Assembly (NCBI GenBank): GCA_951213105.1
Contig: OX578136.1
Location: 155,999,178 to 156,063,177, forward strand
Length of the DNA: 64,000 bases
Reading direction: 5' to 3'
Source: Amaurobius ferox
Taxonomy: Eukaryota > Arthropoda > Arachnida > Araneae > Amaurobiidae
Positions 28,196-41,460 of the stretch are shown here, one piece after another. Both the position numbers and the translations under genes were made by a program. The notes beneath the pieces were generated by a model. It worked only from the letters and a program-made list of their open reading frames with translations, was not told the DNA's origin and did no database searches. The first letter of the stretch is position 1. Every line of letters begins with the position of its first letter.

Positions 28196-28408
28196 TTATA
28201 TTTTATATCTAAGTATGGAAATATGCTTTTTTAACTTCAAGATTTTATGAACTCTAAAAAATGCGTCCGTAATTTACGGACGCGTTTCAAAGTATATATT
28301 CTGGTAGTGGAAAATATGAGATTTATTCTATGATTTTCTAACCTATCGTGTTAAATCACTTTATTTTCTGACTTTAATTATGTTTTAAAAAAATATCAAA
28401 CTTTTATA
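28196..28408. other. Non-coding right interior
   Basis: Between the last gene and the right terminal repeat. Its only notable content is the palindrome at 28263-28283. Confidence 0.6.
28263..28283. other. Perfect 10 bp inverted repeat
   Basis: GCGTCCGTAA and TTACGGACGC surround one T. It is CpG-rich in an AT-rich setting and lies 68 bases after the last stop codon, so it may end the rightward transcript or bind a protein. There is no copy in the left interior. Confidence 0.6.
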
Positions 28409-28803
28409 GGGGACTAACGGTCCCCTATTTATTTTAAAACTTAGAGGACTTCTATTCATTTAGAAGTCCTCTTTTTTCACGCATTTATTTAATTTCATCC
28501 TATGTATAAGGTAGCTCCAAAATAGAGCGGCCTATCTTTTGATCTCTTTTTTCATGCATTTATCTTAAAAAAAGTTAAAATTTGGTCTCAATAATATCCA
28601 TATAACTCATTTTTAAGTTAAAAAACATGAAATTTTAGAGTCTTAAAACTCTCTTGATTTTTGATTTTTAAAAAAATGGGTATTTTTTAATGATTTTATG
28701 CATGTTTGGTCTCAGAGGTTGTCCTAAATCTTTGAAATATGATAGGAATATGTAGTATATGGGGCTGACTCTGGGTGTCCCAGAGTCAGCCCCATATACT
28801 ACT
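28409..28803. repeat. Right terminal inverted repeat (395 bp)
   Basis: Reverse complement of 12466-12860 with no difference seen by eye. The terminal 24 bp hairpin is at 28752-28802, with loop TGT. Confidence 0.95.
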
Positions 28804-28854
28804 TATGCGTAAAAGCGTAAAGAGCAGTTAAAATGCGTAAAAGTTGGCAGGTAT
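28804..28854. mobile_element. hAT-like non-autonomous element, right part
   Basis: It starts with the Polinton target duplication TATGCG and carries TGCGTAAAA-type subterminal repeats. It ends GTTGGCAGGTAT, the inverted copy of the left terminus at 10946-10957. The 8 bp duplication GCATTGGC follows (28855-28862). Confidence 0.6.
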
Positions 28855-28862
28855 GCATTGGC

Positions 28863-30061
28863 GTCTTGCAGTCTAATGCCATTGTGTGGCCTGCTGGATA
28901 TCATAAATCTACATATAAAACTATCTACGTGATTCTTGGTCTCACAGACGTAACGAAAGAAGTTGACAAAATAGAGAAAATCGAAGTCCAATTTTCTTTT
29001 GATTCGATGATTTTCCGTCAATTCGACTATTTTCTCTCATACTGCAGGAGAACTTCATATTGAATCTAGTTACGCATGAACCCTATGTACGCAATGTTAT
29101 TTGCAACAACCCTGTATTTGTTGGGGGATAATCCCGATTTTTTTTATAAGTAATAACTCTTCCTATATTTCACATAATTGCACGGGTTTCTTTCCTTTTA
29201 CAGTTACTGTATAGTGCTACATTTTCAAATTAAACTTGTATTTTCTAATTGAACTGAAGAAAACTGCGACACTGAAAACATAGTAGTAAACCTTCGGGTC
29301 TGTCGTGTGGTCTGGGTTTTCAACTGAAAACATAGCATATGAAATAATTTCGCCTTTAATTATAACAAAAAAAATTGAAGTTACATCTCTAAAACCAATT
29401 TCCGAAGCAGAAACTGCAAGGTCAGCTAAGCTCAAACACCTTGTATAGATTCAAAATAACAATATTGATGAGTGTATTTTTAAAAAAAAACTTATAGAAA
29501 TCGGTCGATTTGAACTCAGCTAACAATTTAATACACTAAAATTCGATTATTTAATTATCATTAAAGTTCAATGGATAATTTCTATAATTTAGCAGAGATT
29601 GGTTCTTTTTCCGATATCTTTTTAGCTCAAAGTTAAGTTTGCAACGACCTCTTCTACGCATTAACTCGATAAAGTAACAGAATCGGAATTTTCTTTCGTC
29701 TTCAGTAGTGAATGATAGCAATTACGATTCTATGCCGCAAGAGAACCAAACTCGTAATTTTGGAGCGTGTTCCAGTTAATCCGAAGATCCTACGTAGGAC
29801 TTTCTCTGATCGGATGTCGATAATCCTATCCTCAACCTTCCCTACATTTTGAAATGAAAAGTCGGAGATTGGAATTTGTAATATCCGGTAAGATGCAAAT
29901 TTGAGGAACCTAATTAAATAGATTCGATGGATGGTCCCAGACTTTTCCTTCTTCCAGGTTTCCTCGGAAGGCCCCGATTGTGTAGTTCAATACTTGGAAT
30001 GTAATAAATCGCGAAAGGGAGGGAGATAAAGAAGGAAATTGTTCATTCGTTTTATGGTGAT

Positions 30062-30095
<34 letters not shown>

Positions 30096-30248
30096 TTGAA
30101 ATGTAATAATAAGAATTATGTAAAAATAAACAAAATAAAAATACAATTAAAGTAATATTAACATCACCATAGAAGCAAATTCACGTCCATAATGCCGATT
30201 AGAGAAAAGAACAGAACCTTTCCAAATTCGATGATTAATCAGAATAAA

Positions 30249-30300
<52 letters not shown>
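28863..30300. other. Gene-free stretch with TA runs
   Basis: 28863-28960 continues the GC-richer host block of 10380-10937. 29600-29930 resembles 7340-7770 in places. TA microsatellites lie at 30068-30094 and 30249-30295. No gene recognised. Confidence 0.45.
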
Positions 30301-31900
30301 ATATTTGATGTGGGCAGAATATGATTTTCCTTATATATTGCAATGAATTTACTCACTTTTACAGTCACCACATCATTTATAAGATCCATGGTAATGTATT
30401 TTTAACATTGAATTGAACATTTTGCAGTTTTCCAGATGACAGCATGTAAAAGTATTTTAAAGTATCCAATTAACTCATATTTCGCGCAACTCTATATAAA
30501 CTATTATCAATAGGGATAGCATCCTCAATAAGCAACATAGTTCATGCATTAAACTATTTTAAAAATTAATTCATCAATTAGGCATCATTTTCATTAATCT
30601 AATGTCATTTTTGCAATTTTGACAATATTGCCGTCAATCTAGGATGAAATATCACCAAATTGGCGATATGTCACTAGATTATTCACCAAGTTCGCCAAAT
30701 GCATCAGCAAGTGTTACGGACAAACGGAGAGAAAAGTATATATACTAGAAGGCATGTACGTCATATGGCGGAAATCAAAATTTGCGAAGCATTATATCCC
30801 ATTTGGCATAATTTTTATTAATTTGGCGACATGTAAAATATTCATCAAGTTAGCGAAATCCCGCTAAATTTCTCGCTAAGCGTTACGGACAAACAGAGAA
30901 ATGGTTTTTTTTCGTATTGTCTATTCATATGATCTTTCCAAGATATTGAACTCGATTAGTTGTCATTTCATTGATATGGCATCGGCTTGATCAATTTGGC
31001 GAATTTTTATCAATTGGGTGACATTTTCATCAATTTGGCTACGTGCAAAAAAATCGCCAAGTTGACAATATTTCGCCAAATTCGTCGCCAAAATCTCGCC
31101 AAGGGTATTGGAAGAAGAAATAAGTTATTCTTATAGAAGATAAATGGCTATTGGCGTTCAAATACAAAATTGTTACCCAAAGTATATTTTCTTATGAATG
31201 GAACTAGTTAGATCCATGAAAATGATGTCACCAAATTTATCGCATGCTATTAAATACGAAAAGTGAACATAATTCGCAATTGTTAATATTTATTTTTTAT
31301 TTTATGTGATTTTATAATACATTTGTTTGAAACAAGTGCAATATCTCGAAAACGGTTCATGTCAGCGTTCTAAAGTTTATATCAATTGTTTTCTAAGGAA
31401 AAATTACCTAAAAATGACTATTTGCGTAACTTTATTACTCAGTTTGATTTATTGATGATTTTTTTTCAAAATTTCACTCGAAAATTTATGAGGGTTCAGA
31501 ACATTCGATTACGTTTCAAAACAATAAGCTTCCCTTATTCACGGAATGTAATTTAGTTCAAATTTAGTTCGAATCGCTCCATTCGTTCCTGAGATATCAT
31601 CTCCAAAATTTCTCACTGACGCACACATACACAGACATCACTTTAAAAATATTCGATTCGTATTCAAGGATGCTTAAAACGTGCTCTCCCGTCAAAAATT
31701 CTAATTTGAATTTGAATTTTGGACCCTGCTATAATACTTTTCTTATACATTTTAACTTTCCTTATATTTATAGTATAATTGCTGAAACGTTGTTCCATCC
31801 TAATAGCAGAGAGCAAGGAAGTGAAAGTAAAATAACGTTTATATTTTGCTAAATATATTTTATGATGATATATAAAAGTGACAAAATACCATTTCTTTTT
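30301..31900 (+). repeat. Family B variant with GGCGACATT-type arrays
   Basis: The head GATGTGGGCAGAATATG is followed by degenerate arrays of AATTTGGCGACATTT (30600-31110). Then comes GCTAAGCGTTACGGACAAAC and a tail with ATCTCGAAAACGGTTCATGT and CGTGCTCTCCCGTC. No coding capacity. Confidence 0.55.
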
Positions 31901-31968
31901 CAAAATCCTCAGTAACAGAAATTATTAGTACAAAGATTTTTTTTTGGTATATATATATATATACACTT

Positions 31969-33346
31969 CCCGACATGGAAAATACAACACCAAGAAGCTT
32001 TGGTCGTGTAATTATGCACACTGCGAAATAAACGCAGCTGGCCGATATATGCCAATGTGAAATGCAAGTAAGTCACGTGATTAGAGCCCAGATTAAAAGG
32101 GATGGAAACGACGGATGAGCCAACAGTTATTACTGTCTGTCGCCTACGGAAACCCGTTTTCCCAGCTGTATTTTGTTTCCGAAAACACGTGTTGGTGAAG
32201 AGATACTTGGCCGACGACGCCGAAGTCCGTTTCAGCATTTGGACGATCGTACGAGTACATTCATTTTAGGCTTACGTACGGCTGGGTGTTCGTACCTGCG
32301 TATCGCCGCTGAAACACGCTTAGATGCGTCCACTGTGTAAAGGATTTGGAGAATACGGATTGAAGAAGGGCATATGAATCTTTGCAGTGGTACAGGTCCA
32401 TCCAGACGATCGTCAGCACTCGGAGATCGACGCATTCGAAAGCATGCTGTGCCGGCCCCACAAAAGAAGACTGCCGACATTCTGCAGAATTTGCAGGGTA
32501 TATTGGATGTTACAATATCACCGAGAACAGTTTCTGGACGATTGTATGAAAGCGGCTTTCATTCAAACTGTCCTTTACGAAGACTGCCATAGACGACAAG
32601 GCATCGACGTGAGAGATTGCAATGGTGTTGGGCCCAAGCCTCTTGGACGACTGAACTGGACAGGGTATTGTCCAGCAACGAGTCTCGGTTTTGCTTGCTG
32701 AATGACAGTAGCCGGTAGCCGTGTGAGAGTCTGGAGGCGATGTGGAAATTGATCCATTCCTACTGCGACAATTGAACGCCACACTGCTTGACAACGCAGC
32801 ATCATGTTTTGGGTTGCATTGACTTCCATAGCCGGCCATCTATGGCATCTGGTCTTCTCTGGATAACCGCTGGACATCAGAGGCACAATGACGGCACGAT
32901 GATCTATGGACGAGATGCAGTGGCTAGTTGCAAGTTTCACAGCAAGATAACGCGCGACCGCACAGGGCAACCATCAGCAGACAAGCCTTGCAAACTATCC
33001 AGCTGTTTTCTTGGCCTACACTGTCTCCAGATCTGTTACCAATTGATTGCACATATATTGTATGTGATTGGCATAAAATGGATATAATTGGCATATATTG
33101 GATTAATTGGCATGTATTGGACATGATTTGCCGAATACTTATTGCATCTGTTCGTAGAAGGATTGCTGCTTGTTTCACCGCCAGAGGTGGTCCTGTTGCC
33201 TTCTAATCACCCTGTCTATGCCTTTACTGTATTCCATTATCCTTCTGGAATGAACTTCACTTATTGGTATATGCCATCTCTATCTATGTGTCCTTTGTCA
33301 GCACGCTCTATTCGTTTGTTCATGGTGTTGTATTTTCTGTGCCGGG
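31969..33346 (+). mobile_element. Tc1/mariner element, decayed (1,378 bp)
   Basis: The ends CCCGACATGGAAAATACAAC (31969) and the inverted GTTGTATTTTCTGTGCCGGG (33327-33346) match at about 20 of 23 positions, and TA follows the right end. Inside, transposase remains are readable over about 32115-33060 with stops and shifts. VSQQDNARPHRA holds the second catalytic aspartate and WPTLSPDLLPID the third site region, where E has become D. It inserted into a TA microsatellite. Higher GC than its surroundings marks it as foreign. Inactive. Confidence 0.85.
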
Positions 33347-33499
33347 TAATATATATATCTATATATATATATATATAATAGTATGAAATTCCAATGATAG
33401 CATAGAAAGAAGTTGCAACTCAAAAAACCCTAACTCTAAAATATGCCTAAATAATAAAAAGAAGTATTAAACAGAGATTCATCAACCAAATGGGAAAGA

Positions 33500-34815
33500 A
33501 ACAAGAAAGATCAATCATGCATGAAGCATTGATTATGAAACACTTTCCAACATCAATGCAATTTTATTTAAACATCTCTAAAATGAGATACATTTCTCGG
33601 TAATATTTTTAAAATTAACACATAACTGCATTGATTTATTATATTTGAAAACTTAAAATTTCATCGAAAAAAATAAACTTCATTTAAATGACGGCATTGA
33701 AATATAAATTGCCTGGTTTAAACATCTCTAAAATGCGATACATTCCTTGGTAATAGTTTTAAAATTATCATAATGCTTCAGTAATTTATTATATTTACAA
33801 ACTTCATTGAAAACAAATGAACTTTGATCATTTGAATAATGACGTCATCGGAATATAAATCGCCTGACTCTCTCTATAAAAGCAGCACTTCATTCATAAA
33901 CATTTTTCATTCCTTTCATTCCTCACAATACTATAATAATTTATTTTATTTAAAAAAATAAAACCATGGAGGTACAAGTTATTTAACTCTATGCTTAAAA
34001 CTTAATCGAAAAAATCTTTTTCTTCTCTGTGTAAAATTAATGAATGTTTCATTCATATCAGCTATATTGCAGATTTCATGAGCTAAATAATTTTGCGTTA
34101 AAGACATGCAGCAATTCTTAAACAACTCATTCTATATCTTTTGGTGTTTATATTCTCCATAAGTGAAAATTAGGCTTCGTTGTAGAAATAATCAAAGTTT
34201 GATGATCATTTAAACTGAAATATACTGTAATTCGTTGTTTAAGTAGGTAGATTAACAGAATTTAAGCAAAAATAAAGCGGTTTTAGGACGAATATAACAC
34301 AAAATATGAATTTAAAAGAACTTTAAAAATCACGATTTTGATGCAAGATGGATGCCATATTTTATCTTGAAGTGGGTCACGTGATCTCTTCATACAATGG
34401 TCATGCTATGTCATCATATAATGGCCACGTGATCTCTTTATATAAAGGGTATAATTATTATTTTAATTTTTATTTAAAAAACTACTGAATATATTTTGCT
34501 GAAATTCTTTTTATATATTTTGTGGGATAATTTGAATATTTCCAAAAACTTTCAAAGCAATTTGTAAATTTTAAATTCGTTTAAAAATGTGTGAAAAATT
34601 AGATCCCATAGGGTTGAATGTATTTCATTTCTTCAACCTCTGGATTCAATCCAAAACTAAGTGGGTAATATTATTCATTTATATTCCCTTAGGTCCTACA
34701 GACCGTCTGAACAACATACTAAAATTTCATTTTGATAAAGTCATTTTTTCGGCAGTTATCGTGCTAACGGACAAAGTCATAAACACTTTTCAACTATGTT
34801 GTAAAGTGTTAAAAA
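33500..34815 (-). repeat. Full-length family A repeat, inverted
   Basis: It starts with the inverted tail CAAGAAAGATCAATCATGC and ends in the inverted head CAACTATGTTGTAAAGTGTT. The CTGT run is missing here (only CGGACAAAGTC), showing that the microsatellite is a variable part of the family. Confidence 0.7.
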
Positions 34816-34905
34816 GCAAATTTCTTGTCTTCAAGCTGAAGATAATCAACAAATATCAATGGAATGGAATCGATAATTGAAATTGAAAAATAAATAAAAT
34901 CCAAG

Positions 34906-34943
<38 letters not shown>

Positions 34944-35883
34944 CTAAATGTCATCTTTAACGACAATGGTTTAAAATACATTTGAGGGAGTGATGTTTCT
35001 CCTGAAATTCCTGAAATATTAGTGATCCAATCAAAACAATTTGGGGTTTTGAAATTACTGATCCATACTAAATGAATGTCACAGTTCTTAAGTGTAGGAA
35101 GACGTTATCCTTCATTTACTAAATAAATCTTTCCGAGTACTTCATCCCTTTTCCTCTTATATTTTCCCCGAGCTTCCTGCAGAACATATATTTACATCGC
35201 TTCTAACACTTTCCGGCTGAAACAGCGACGTCCGGTCAATAAGAGGGATTTCCATCTCCGGAAAACACGTTTTCTTTTTTACACAATGAGAGATTTTTCT
35301 GATCGACGGGATTATTTTATCCTGTGAAGCAGGCAAGATGTTAAATCGGTGATCTCAAAGAATATTCGAAAATATTATAATATTGTATAATAATTCCCAA
35401 ATATAAATAAATTATATAATTATTAACAGATATAAAAAATATGTAATTTATTAATATTATAAACTTATATAATTCACGATCGCAGTCAAATTATATGATT
35501 CGCGAATATACTAAAATTTTAGTAATTCAAATATATGATTTTTTTTAAATCGCGTGTTGTTTTAAATAACAAAACTACGTAATTTTCGATAATAAAATTC
35601 GGTAATTTTCAAATATTATAAAATTATAAATATAATAAAATTATATTATTCACGAATATAATAAATTTTTCAAATTTACGATTATAATATTACGAACAGC
35701 TATTACCGGCGTTGCTCGGGATTTGCCATGCAAAACTGTGATAAAAGTTACACCGGAACATATAGGACCGTGAATCTTATACATTGTTTTTTCACTGTGA
35801 AAGAAGTAAATTCATTGCATTATATAAGCCATAGCTGCATAAGTAAGAATCTTCCTCATAAAATGCTGATAATTAAATAACCA
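34816..35883. other. Very AT-rich stretch
   Basis: TA run at 34907-34940 and ATAATATTAT-rich sequence at 35360-35690. No gene. Confidence 0.45.
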
Positions 35884-36686
35884 TTTTTAACACTTTACAA
35901 CATAGTTGGAAAGTGCTTATGACTTTGTACATTCTGTCTGTCTGTTTGTATGTCCGTTAGCACGATAACTGCCGTATAAATGACTTTATCAAAATGAAAT
36001 TTTAGTATGTTGTTCAGGCGGTCTGTGGGACTTAATGACAATGTAAATGAATAATATCACCCAATTTGTTTGAACTCGGGTTGCAAGAGTGAAATACATT
36101 GAACCCTATGGGACCTCATTTTTCAAACATTTTTAAGCGAATTAAATATTCACAAATGGCTTCGAATGTTAAGGAAATATTCAAATTATCACATAAAATG
36201 TATAACAAAATGTTCAGAGAAATATATTCAGTAATCTTTATAAATAACAATTAAAAAATAACAATTAAACCCTTTATATGAAGATATCATGTGATCCACT
36301 TCAAAATAAAATATGGCATCCATCTTCTGTGAAAATCGTGATTTTTAAAGTTATATTTAATTCATATTTAGTGTCGCATCCTTCCTAGCACTCCTTTATA
36401 TTGCTTAATTTCTGTAACACTGTATTTTGAAACATCACAATTACTATATATTTGAGTTTAAATGACCAATACCATCCATATTGTGTCAAAATTGTGATTT
36501 TTAAAGTTCTTTTTAATTTATATTTAGTGTTGTATCCGTCCTAAAACCGTTTTATTTTTGCTTAATTTCTGTGCATCTGTTTTCTGAAACAACACAACTA
36601 CAATATATTTGAGTTTAAATGATCATTAAATTTTGATTATTTCTACAACGAAACCTAATTTTTACTTATGGAGAATGTAAACTAAT
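35884..36686 (+). repeat. Family A repeat, truncated
   Basis: Head TTTTTAACACTTTACAACAT and the internal GATATCATGTGATCCACTTC block are present; the 3' tail is missing. Confidence 0.6.
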
Positions 36687-36739
36687 TAGGCTGAAAGATG
36701 AGGTATGGAATGCAATACCTTACTTGAAAGTATGGAATG

Positions 36740-38126
36740 CTCTTCTCTCCGTTTGTTTGTAATACTTAACGATACATTTGGCGACATTGACGAATAATCT
36801 AGCGAAATATTGCCAACTTGGCGATATTTTGCCCCAGATTGACGAAAATATCGTCAAAACTGACACCAAGTTAATGAAAATAACGCCTACTTGATGAATT
36901 TATTATTATTTTTTTTAATATATGGACTATATTGCTTATTGAGGATGCTATCAATTTTGAATTGTTAATTTGGAGTTGCGTAAAATATAAGTTAATTGGG
37001 TACGAAGAAGTTTTGCATGTTGTTAACCGGAAAAGCGCCAAATGTACAAATCAACGTTTGGACACTGTGCCGCGCAAATCTTTTCATCCCTGTTTCACTG
37101 TGAAAAAAGTAAATTCATTGTATTGTACAAGCAAAGTCATGTGCTGCCCACATTAGATTTTTATTCGGAAACTCGTACGCAAAAAGAAAAAAATCTGATG
37201 TGGGCAACACATGACTTTCCTTATATAATGTAATGAATTTACTACTTTTACAGTAAAAAAATAGGTTTTTCTTGTAGTAGATACGAATATTCTTTCCAAG
37301 ACATTGAATTTTCGACAATTAGTCGTCATTTTCATTGATTTAGCGTCATTTTTATCCATTTGGCGAGATTTTCGTTAATTTGGCAACATTTCAAAAAGTC
37401 GCCAAGTTGGCGACATTGGCCAAAATCTCGCCAAGCGTTATGCACTAAGAAATAAGTTATTCTTACAGCCGATAAATGACTATTGGCGTCCAAATTCAAA
37501 AGTGTTACTCAGAGTATCTTTTTTCATGAATGGAACGAGCTAGATCCACGAGAATGATGTCACCCAATTTATCGCAAGGTATTACATATGAAAAGTAAAC
37601 ATGTTTATCAATAGGAATTTTTTTTTTATTTTACATGACTTTTTGATATTTTTTTTGAAAAATGTACAATATCTCAAAACCGGCTCGTGTTAGCATTCTA
37701 AAATTTATGTCAATCGTTTTCTAATGAAAAATTACATAAGAAATGTCTATTTGCATAACTTTTATTAGTGGTTTTGATTTTTTGACGATTTTTTCAAAAT
37801 TTCATTCGAAAATTTAGGGGGGTTCTAAACATTCGATGGCGTATAAAAACAATAGGCTTCCAGTGTTTACGGATTGTGATTTTTGTACCAAATTTGGTTC
37901 AAATCGGTCCATTCATTCGTCAGTTATCGTCTCCACAGACCCACTGACACACATACACACATACTTTCACACACACACACACACACACAGACATCACTTC
38001 AAAAATGTTTGATTCGTGATCAGGGATGCTTGAAACGTGCTCTCCCGTCGAAAACTCGAATTCGAATTTTCGATCCCGGCACAATACTTTCCTTATACAT
38101 TATGTATATAAGGAAAGTAATATGAA
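36740..38126 (+). repeat. Family B variant with flanking GGCGA arrays
   Basis: It includes two heads (TGTGCTGCCCACATTAG and CTGATGTGGGCAACACATGAC) and arrays of TTTGGCGA/GTCGCCAA (36775-36900 and 37340-37435). The tail ends AATACTTTCC, TTATACATTATGTATATAAG, GAAAGTAA. A CA run is at 37971-37989. Confidence 0.6.
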
Positions 38127-39290
38127 AGGATTTAGCGTTTCATTTTACTAAATTTTGAAATTGGACGCAGCTGTCTAAAACCCAATTCCGAAGCACAGAA
38201 AGGGAGGTTAACTAAGCCGAAACACTCTGTATGGACACAAAATCACAATGTTGATTTGTGCATTTAAAAAAAAAAACTTTCAATTACAGGAATTCTTCGA
38301 TTTGAACTCAACTATAAGTTCAATGACGCTTAGAGGGCGTTTTTAGCCCCTTGGTCAGCCGAAAAGAAAAAGTAGATTAGTATGCACTCTTAGCAACCGC
38401 TAAGGGCAAAACCAATGAGCAATCTTTCGTTCTTAGCGCCTGTTAGGGCGCATGGGGCTCGTGCTTTTCTACCTTCTCTTACGGACTGAAGAAAGACTGC
38501 TTATAACACCCTCTAAATTATTGTAGTTTACCTTACCGACATATACCAGCTTTCTACAAGGAAGTCCTGCAAGTGTTTAACAATTATAGCCCCTAATTTC
38601 CATATAGTCTGCTTCCCTCAAAAAAGTTGAGGGCATTTGTAAATAATTTTCTACTCATACGTAAGGTATGCCAATTCTTAACCCCAGAACTTTGTTACAA
38701 AGACTTTCTGGAACACTGTATATGTCCTCACTTTCGTTCGTATTTCACTTTTTGTCAAGTTTATAAAGTTAAATCTAATTCAAGGATGCTTTTAGGGTTT
38801 TGTTGTTAAAAAAAAATGAACCCCATTAACGAGCTGTTAGTAGGATGTCAATCTACCTGTGACATTTTTGACTGACCCATCAAATACTTTACAAATTCGT
38901 CATGGAAATCCAGATTAGAGGTCATATTACGGAACAGTAATGTAAATTAATGTACTTACAATTCCAGGAAGGAATAGCCTGACAAATAATTAAAAAAACA
39001 GTGTTTTATTGGGTAAAAGTATAAATTTGCATCCAGCTAATATATTATTTTTAGCTATAGCTTATAACCCGTTGAAAATTTAAGACATCATATATGCCCG
39101 TTCTGGGCCCGTCATAGAAATCTACTCGATTTTCAAATCTCCGCAAGCCCATTTAGTTGTATGATAGCATGTTTACAGCAATGGTGATGCAAATGACCAT
39201 TGTTGTAAGAAAAGTTTTAAAAATATGATGTGAGCAAGCGCATGACTTTCTCTGGCGACTCAAATTCGTTTTCTCTTTATTTTATTAATA
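38127..39290. other. Gene-free stretch ending in a family B head
   Basis: 38330-38480 is GC-richer (AGCCCCTTGG, GGGCGCATGGGG) but has no open frame. 39215-39290 carries the family B head GATGTGAGCAAGCGCATGAC. Confidence 0.4.
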
Positions 39291-41460
39291 ACTAGCAGCA
39301 TACCCGTTCTTCGTACGGAATATATAATATAAAGAAACTTATAATTCGCAATCATGTGCAAATTCTGTTAAGATATTAAATTTATTGCTCCTAAAGAGAA
39401 GTTTAAGAATATCTGTTCTCACTATGCAAAATTATCTTCATGAGCAGATCTGAAGAATAAAACATCCTGGCCCCTTTTGTAAGCAAATTTACAAAAAAAA
39501 GAAATTGTATCAATATATGCAACCCCGTACTACTTATATTGTCGCAGATTAGAAAATATGCCAGTGTGCTAGTAGAAGATTCCCCGTATTACAATGAGAG
39601 TCTCAAAAATATTTGCCAAAATAAAAGAGATGACGTAATAAATTGGAAATATCAATAATCCCCGTAATCTTTATACCAGAAGGCGTAATTGATTCCAATA
39701 TATGCCAATATATAACAAAATATACGCCAATATACCTGTACTACTTATATTCTCATAGATTAGAAGATATAATGCATTTGTAGAAGATTACTCGTACAAA
39801 GAACTATATATGAGTTTCAACAATTTTCGGCATAATAAAACAATGGCATAATAACTTGAAAATATCAATAATCCCTGAATCAACAGTCCCCGAAAATATC
39901 AATAATAATAATGTTTAAACCTGGGGACCGTAATTGATATTATCCAGTCAAAAATGCAATGCCAATGAAATTTATTTTATATACATATCTTTATTTTATT
40001 CAAATCGGAAAAGATTTAATATAAAATCGTATGCGTCATAACACATTGGATCCGTCGCTAAGCGACATGATATCATTTGCTTCAAATAAATTGATGGAAA
40101 TCATATCGTGGGACTGTAGAACAGATAGACCCATTTTGCGACAAATTGACGAAACATCATCACAATACTATCCCCTAACAAAATACAATTATTTTCATTT
40201 ATTAAGCGCGATTTTATCAATTCCAGGATATTTTTATAGACTCACAAATACTTTTATCAATTTCGTGATATTAAAAAAATTCTTTAAATGTGTTACTAAG
40301 TAGGATGGATGGATTGATCGACAAATGCTACCGAAACATCATTTCAGTACTCTATTCTAAAAAGCAAATCATTGATTAGCGCCAATTTTATAAATTTGGA
40401 AACATTTCCTCTAATTTGGTAAAGTTTAAGAGAAGTTACCAAGTTATTTAGAGATATTCCACTAAATTCGTAGCTCTGAATTTGCAGATCTGAAGAATAA
40501 AATATCCTGATCCCGTTTGCATATACTAAATGAAAACAGTAAAATTGTATTAGAAGATACATACACCCGTTCTTCTCTTTTCTGCTTTAACAATCGGCTA
40601 AATGAATTTATTGGGTAAACACAATATATGAGTTTATTAGCTAAACACAATATATGAGCTGGAAACCACTTTGCTAAAATAAATGAAAGTCGTGTACGCG
40701 GTCGGAAATTTATATAATTAAAAGAACAATCAAACCGTTCATTTAAAAATATATTTTTACATCCATTTATTCATTATTCAAATAGAAAAAAAAATAATAA
40801 ATATTAACAACACATTTAATTTCATTCCGTTGCCGATCAACATGATATAAGATAGAATCTTCCTCATAAAATGCAAAATTTAATAGCCATTTTTATTTCT
40901 TTATACTTTTCATTTTTCAATAAAAGCTTGTATAATATAAACCAAGGAGATAGATTTCCCATTTAAATCATGTTTCAAACAATTGATGTTTTCAGAAAGT
41001 GACTAATTAGTGCAAAAAATCTCCCCCCAAACTCTGAGATACAGTTTTAATTCACTTTCAAACGATTTTCAAGCTTTTCGTTTGGATAAACCACGGAGTT
41101 AGAGAGGAGAACTCCTAAGAAAAAGTTTCGTTTTTCATTAATATCTCGACAACCCCTGGTCTTAGATACTCGAAACTTGGGCTAAATTTATGGGGGGCTA
41201 TTTAAAGGCTATCCACAAAATTTCATCAAATTCGATTCAGCCGTTCTCCCGTGATGATGAGACAAACGAAAATATAGTTTCTTACTAATATCTCGAGAAC
41301 CACTGATTGTAGAAACTCCATATATGGACTAAATTTTAAGTGGGACTATTTCCAGGCTACCCACAAAATTTCATCAAATTCGGTTCAGCCGTTCTCCCGT
41401 GATGATGGGACAAACAGACAGACAGACAGACAGACAGATTTTCATTTTTATTTATATAGA
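39291..41460 (+). repeat. Family C repeat, unit 1 (2.17 kb)
   Basis: It starts ACTAGCAGCATACCCGTTCT and ends in CAGA repeats then GATTTTCATTTTTATTTATA TAGA. The 3' part reads TTCATCAAATTCG, GTTCAGCCGTTCTCCCGTGA, a tail style found in retroposon-derived repeats of arthropods. It directly abuts unit 2. No coding capacity. Confidence 0.75.

Larger units (their letters stand above)
12466..28803. mobile_element. Polinton/Maverick (adintovirus-like) integrated virus, 16.3 kb
   Basis: The element begins AGTAGT and ends ACTACT, inside 395 bp inverted repeats and a 6 bp target duplication. It encodes the hallmark set: protein-primed DNA polymerase B, retroviral-type integrase with chromodomain, A32/FtsK-like packaging ATPase, adenain-like protease, single jelly-roll penton and double jelly-roll major capsid. 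It also has a parvovirus-like PLA2, a pX-like peptide protein and a fibre. Genes diverge from 21790-21845: the left block is on the minus strand and the right block on the plus strand. At least nine lesions are spread over the polymerase, SAP-like, pX, capsid, fibre and 27754 genes, so this copy cannot make all its products. The many-gene match makes the class secure; the sub-lineage name is inference. Confidence 0.95.

Noticed and set aside
36775..37435. CRISPR-like regular array of GGCGA units
   Set aside because: Eukaryotic context, degenerate units, no unique spacers of constant length.
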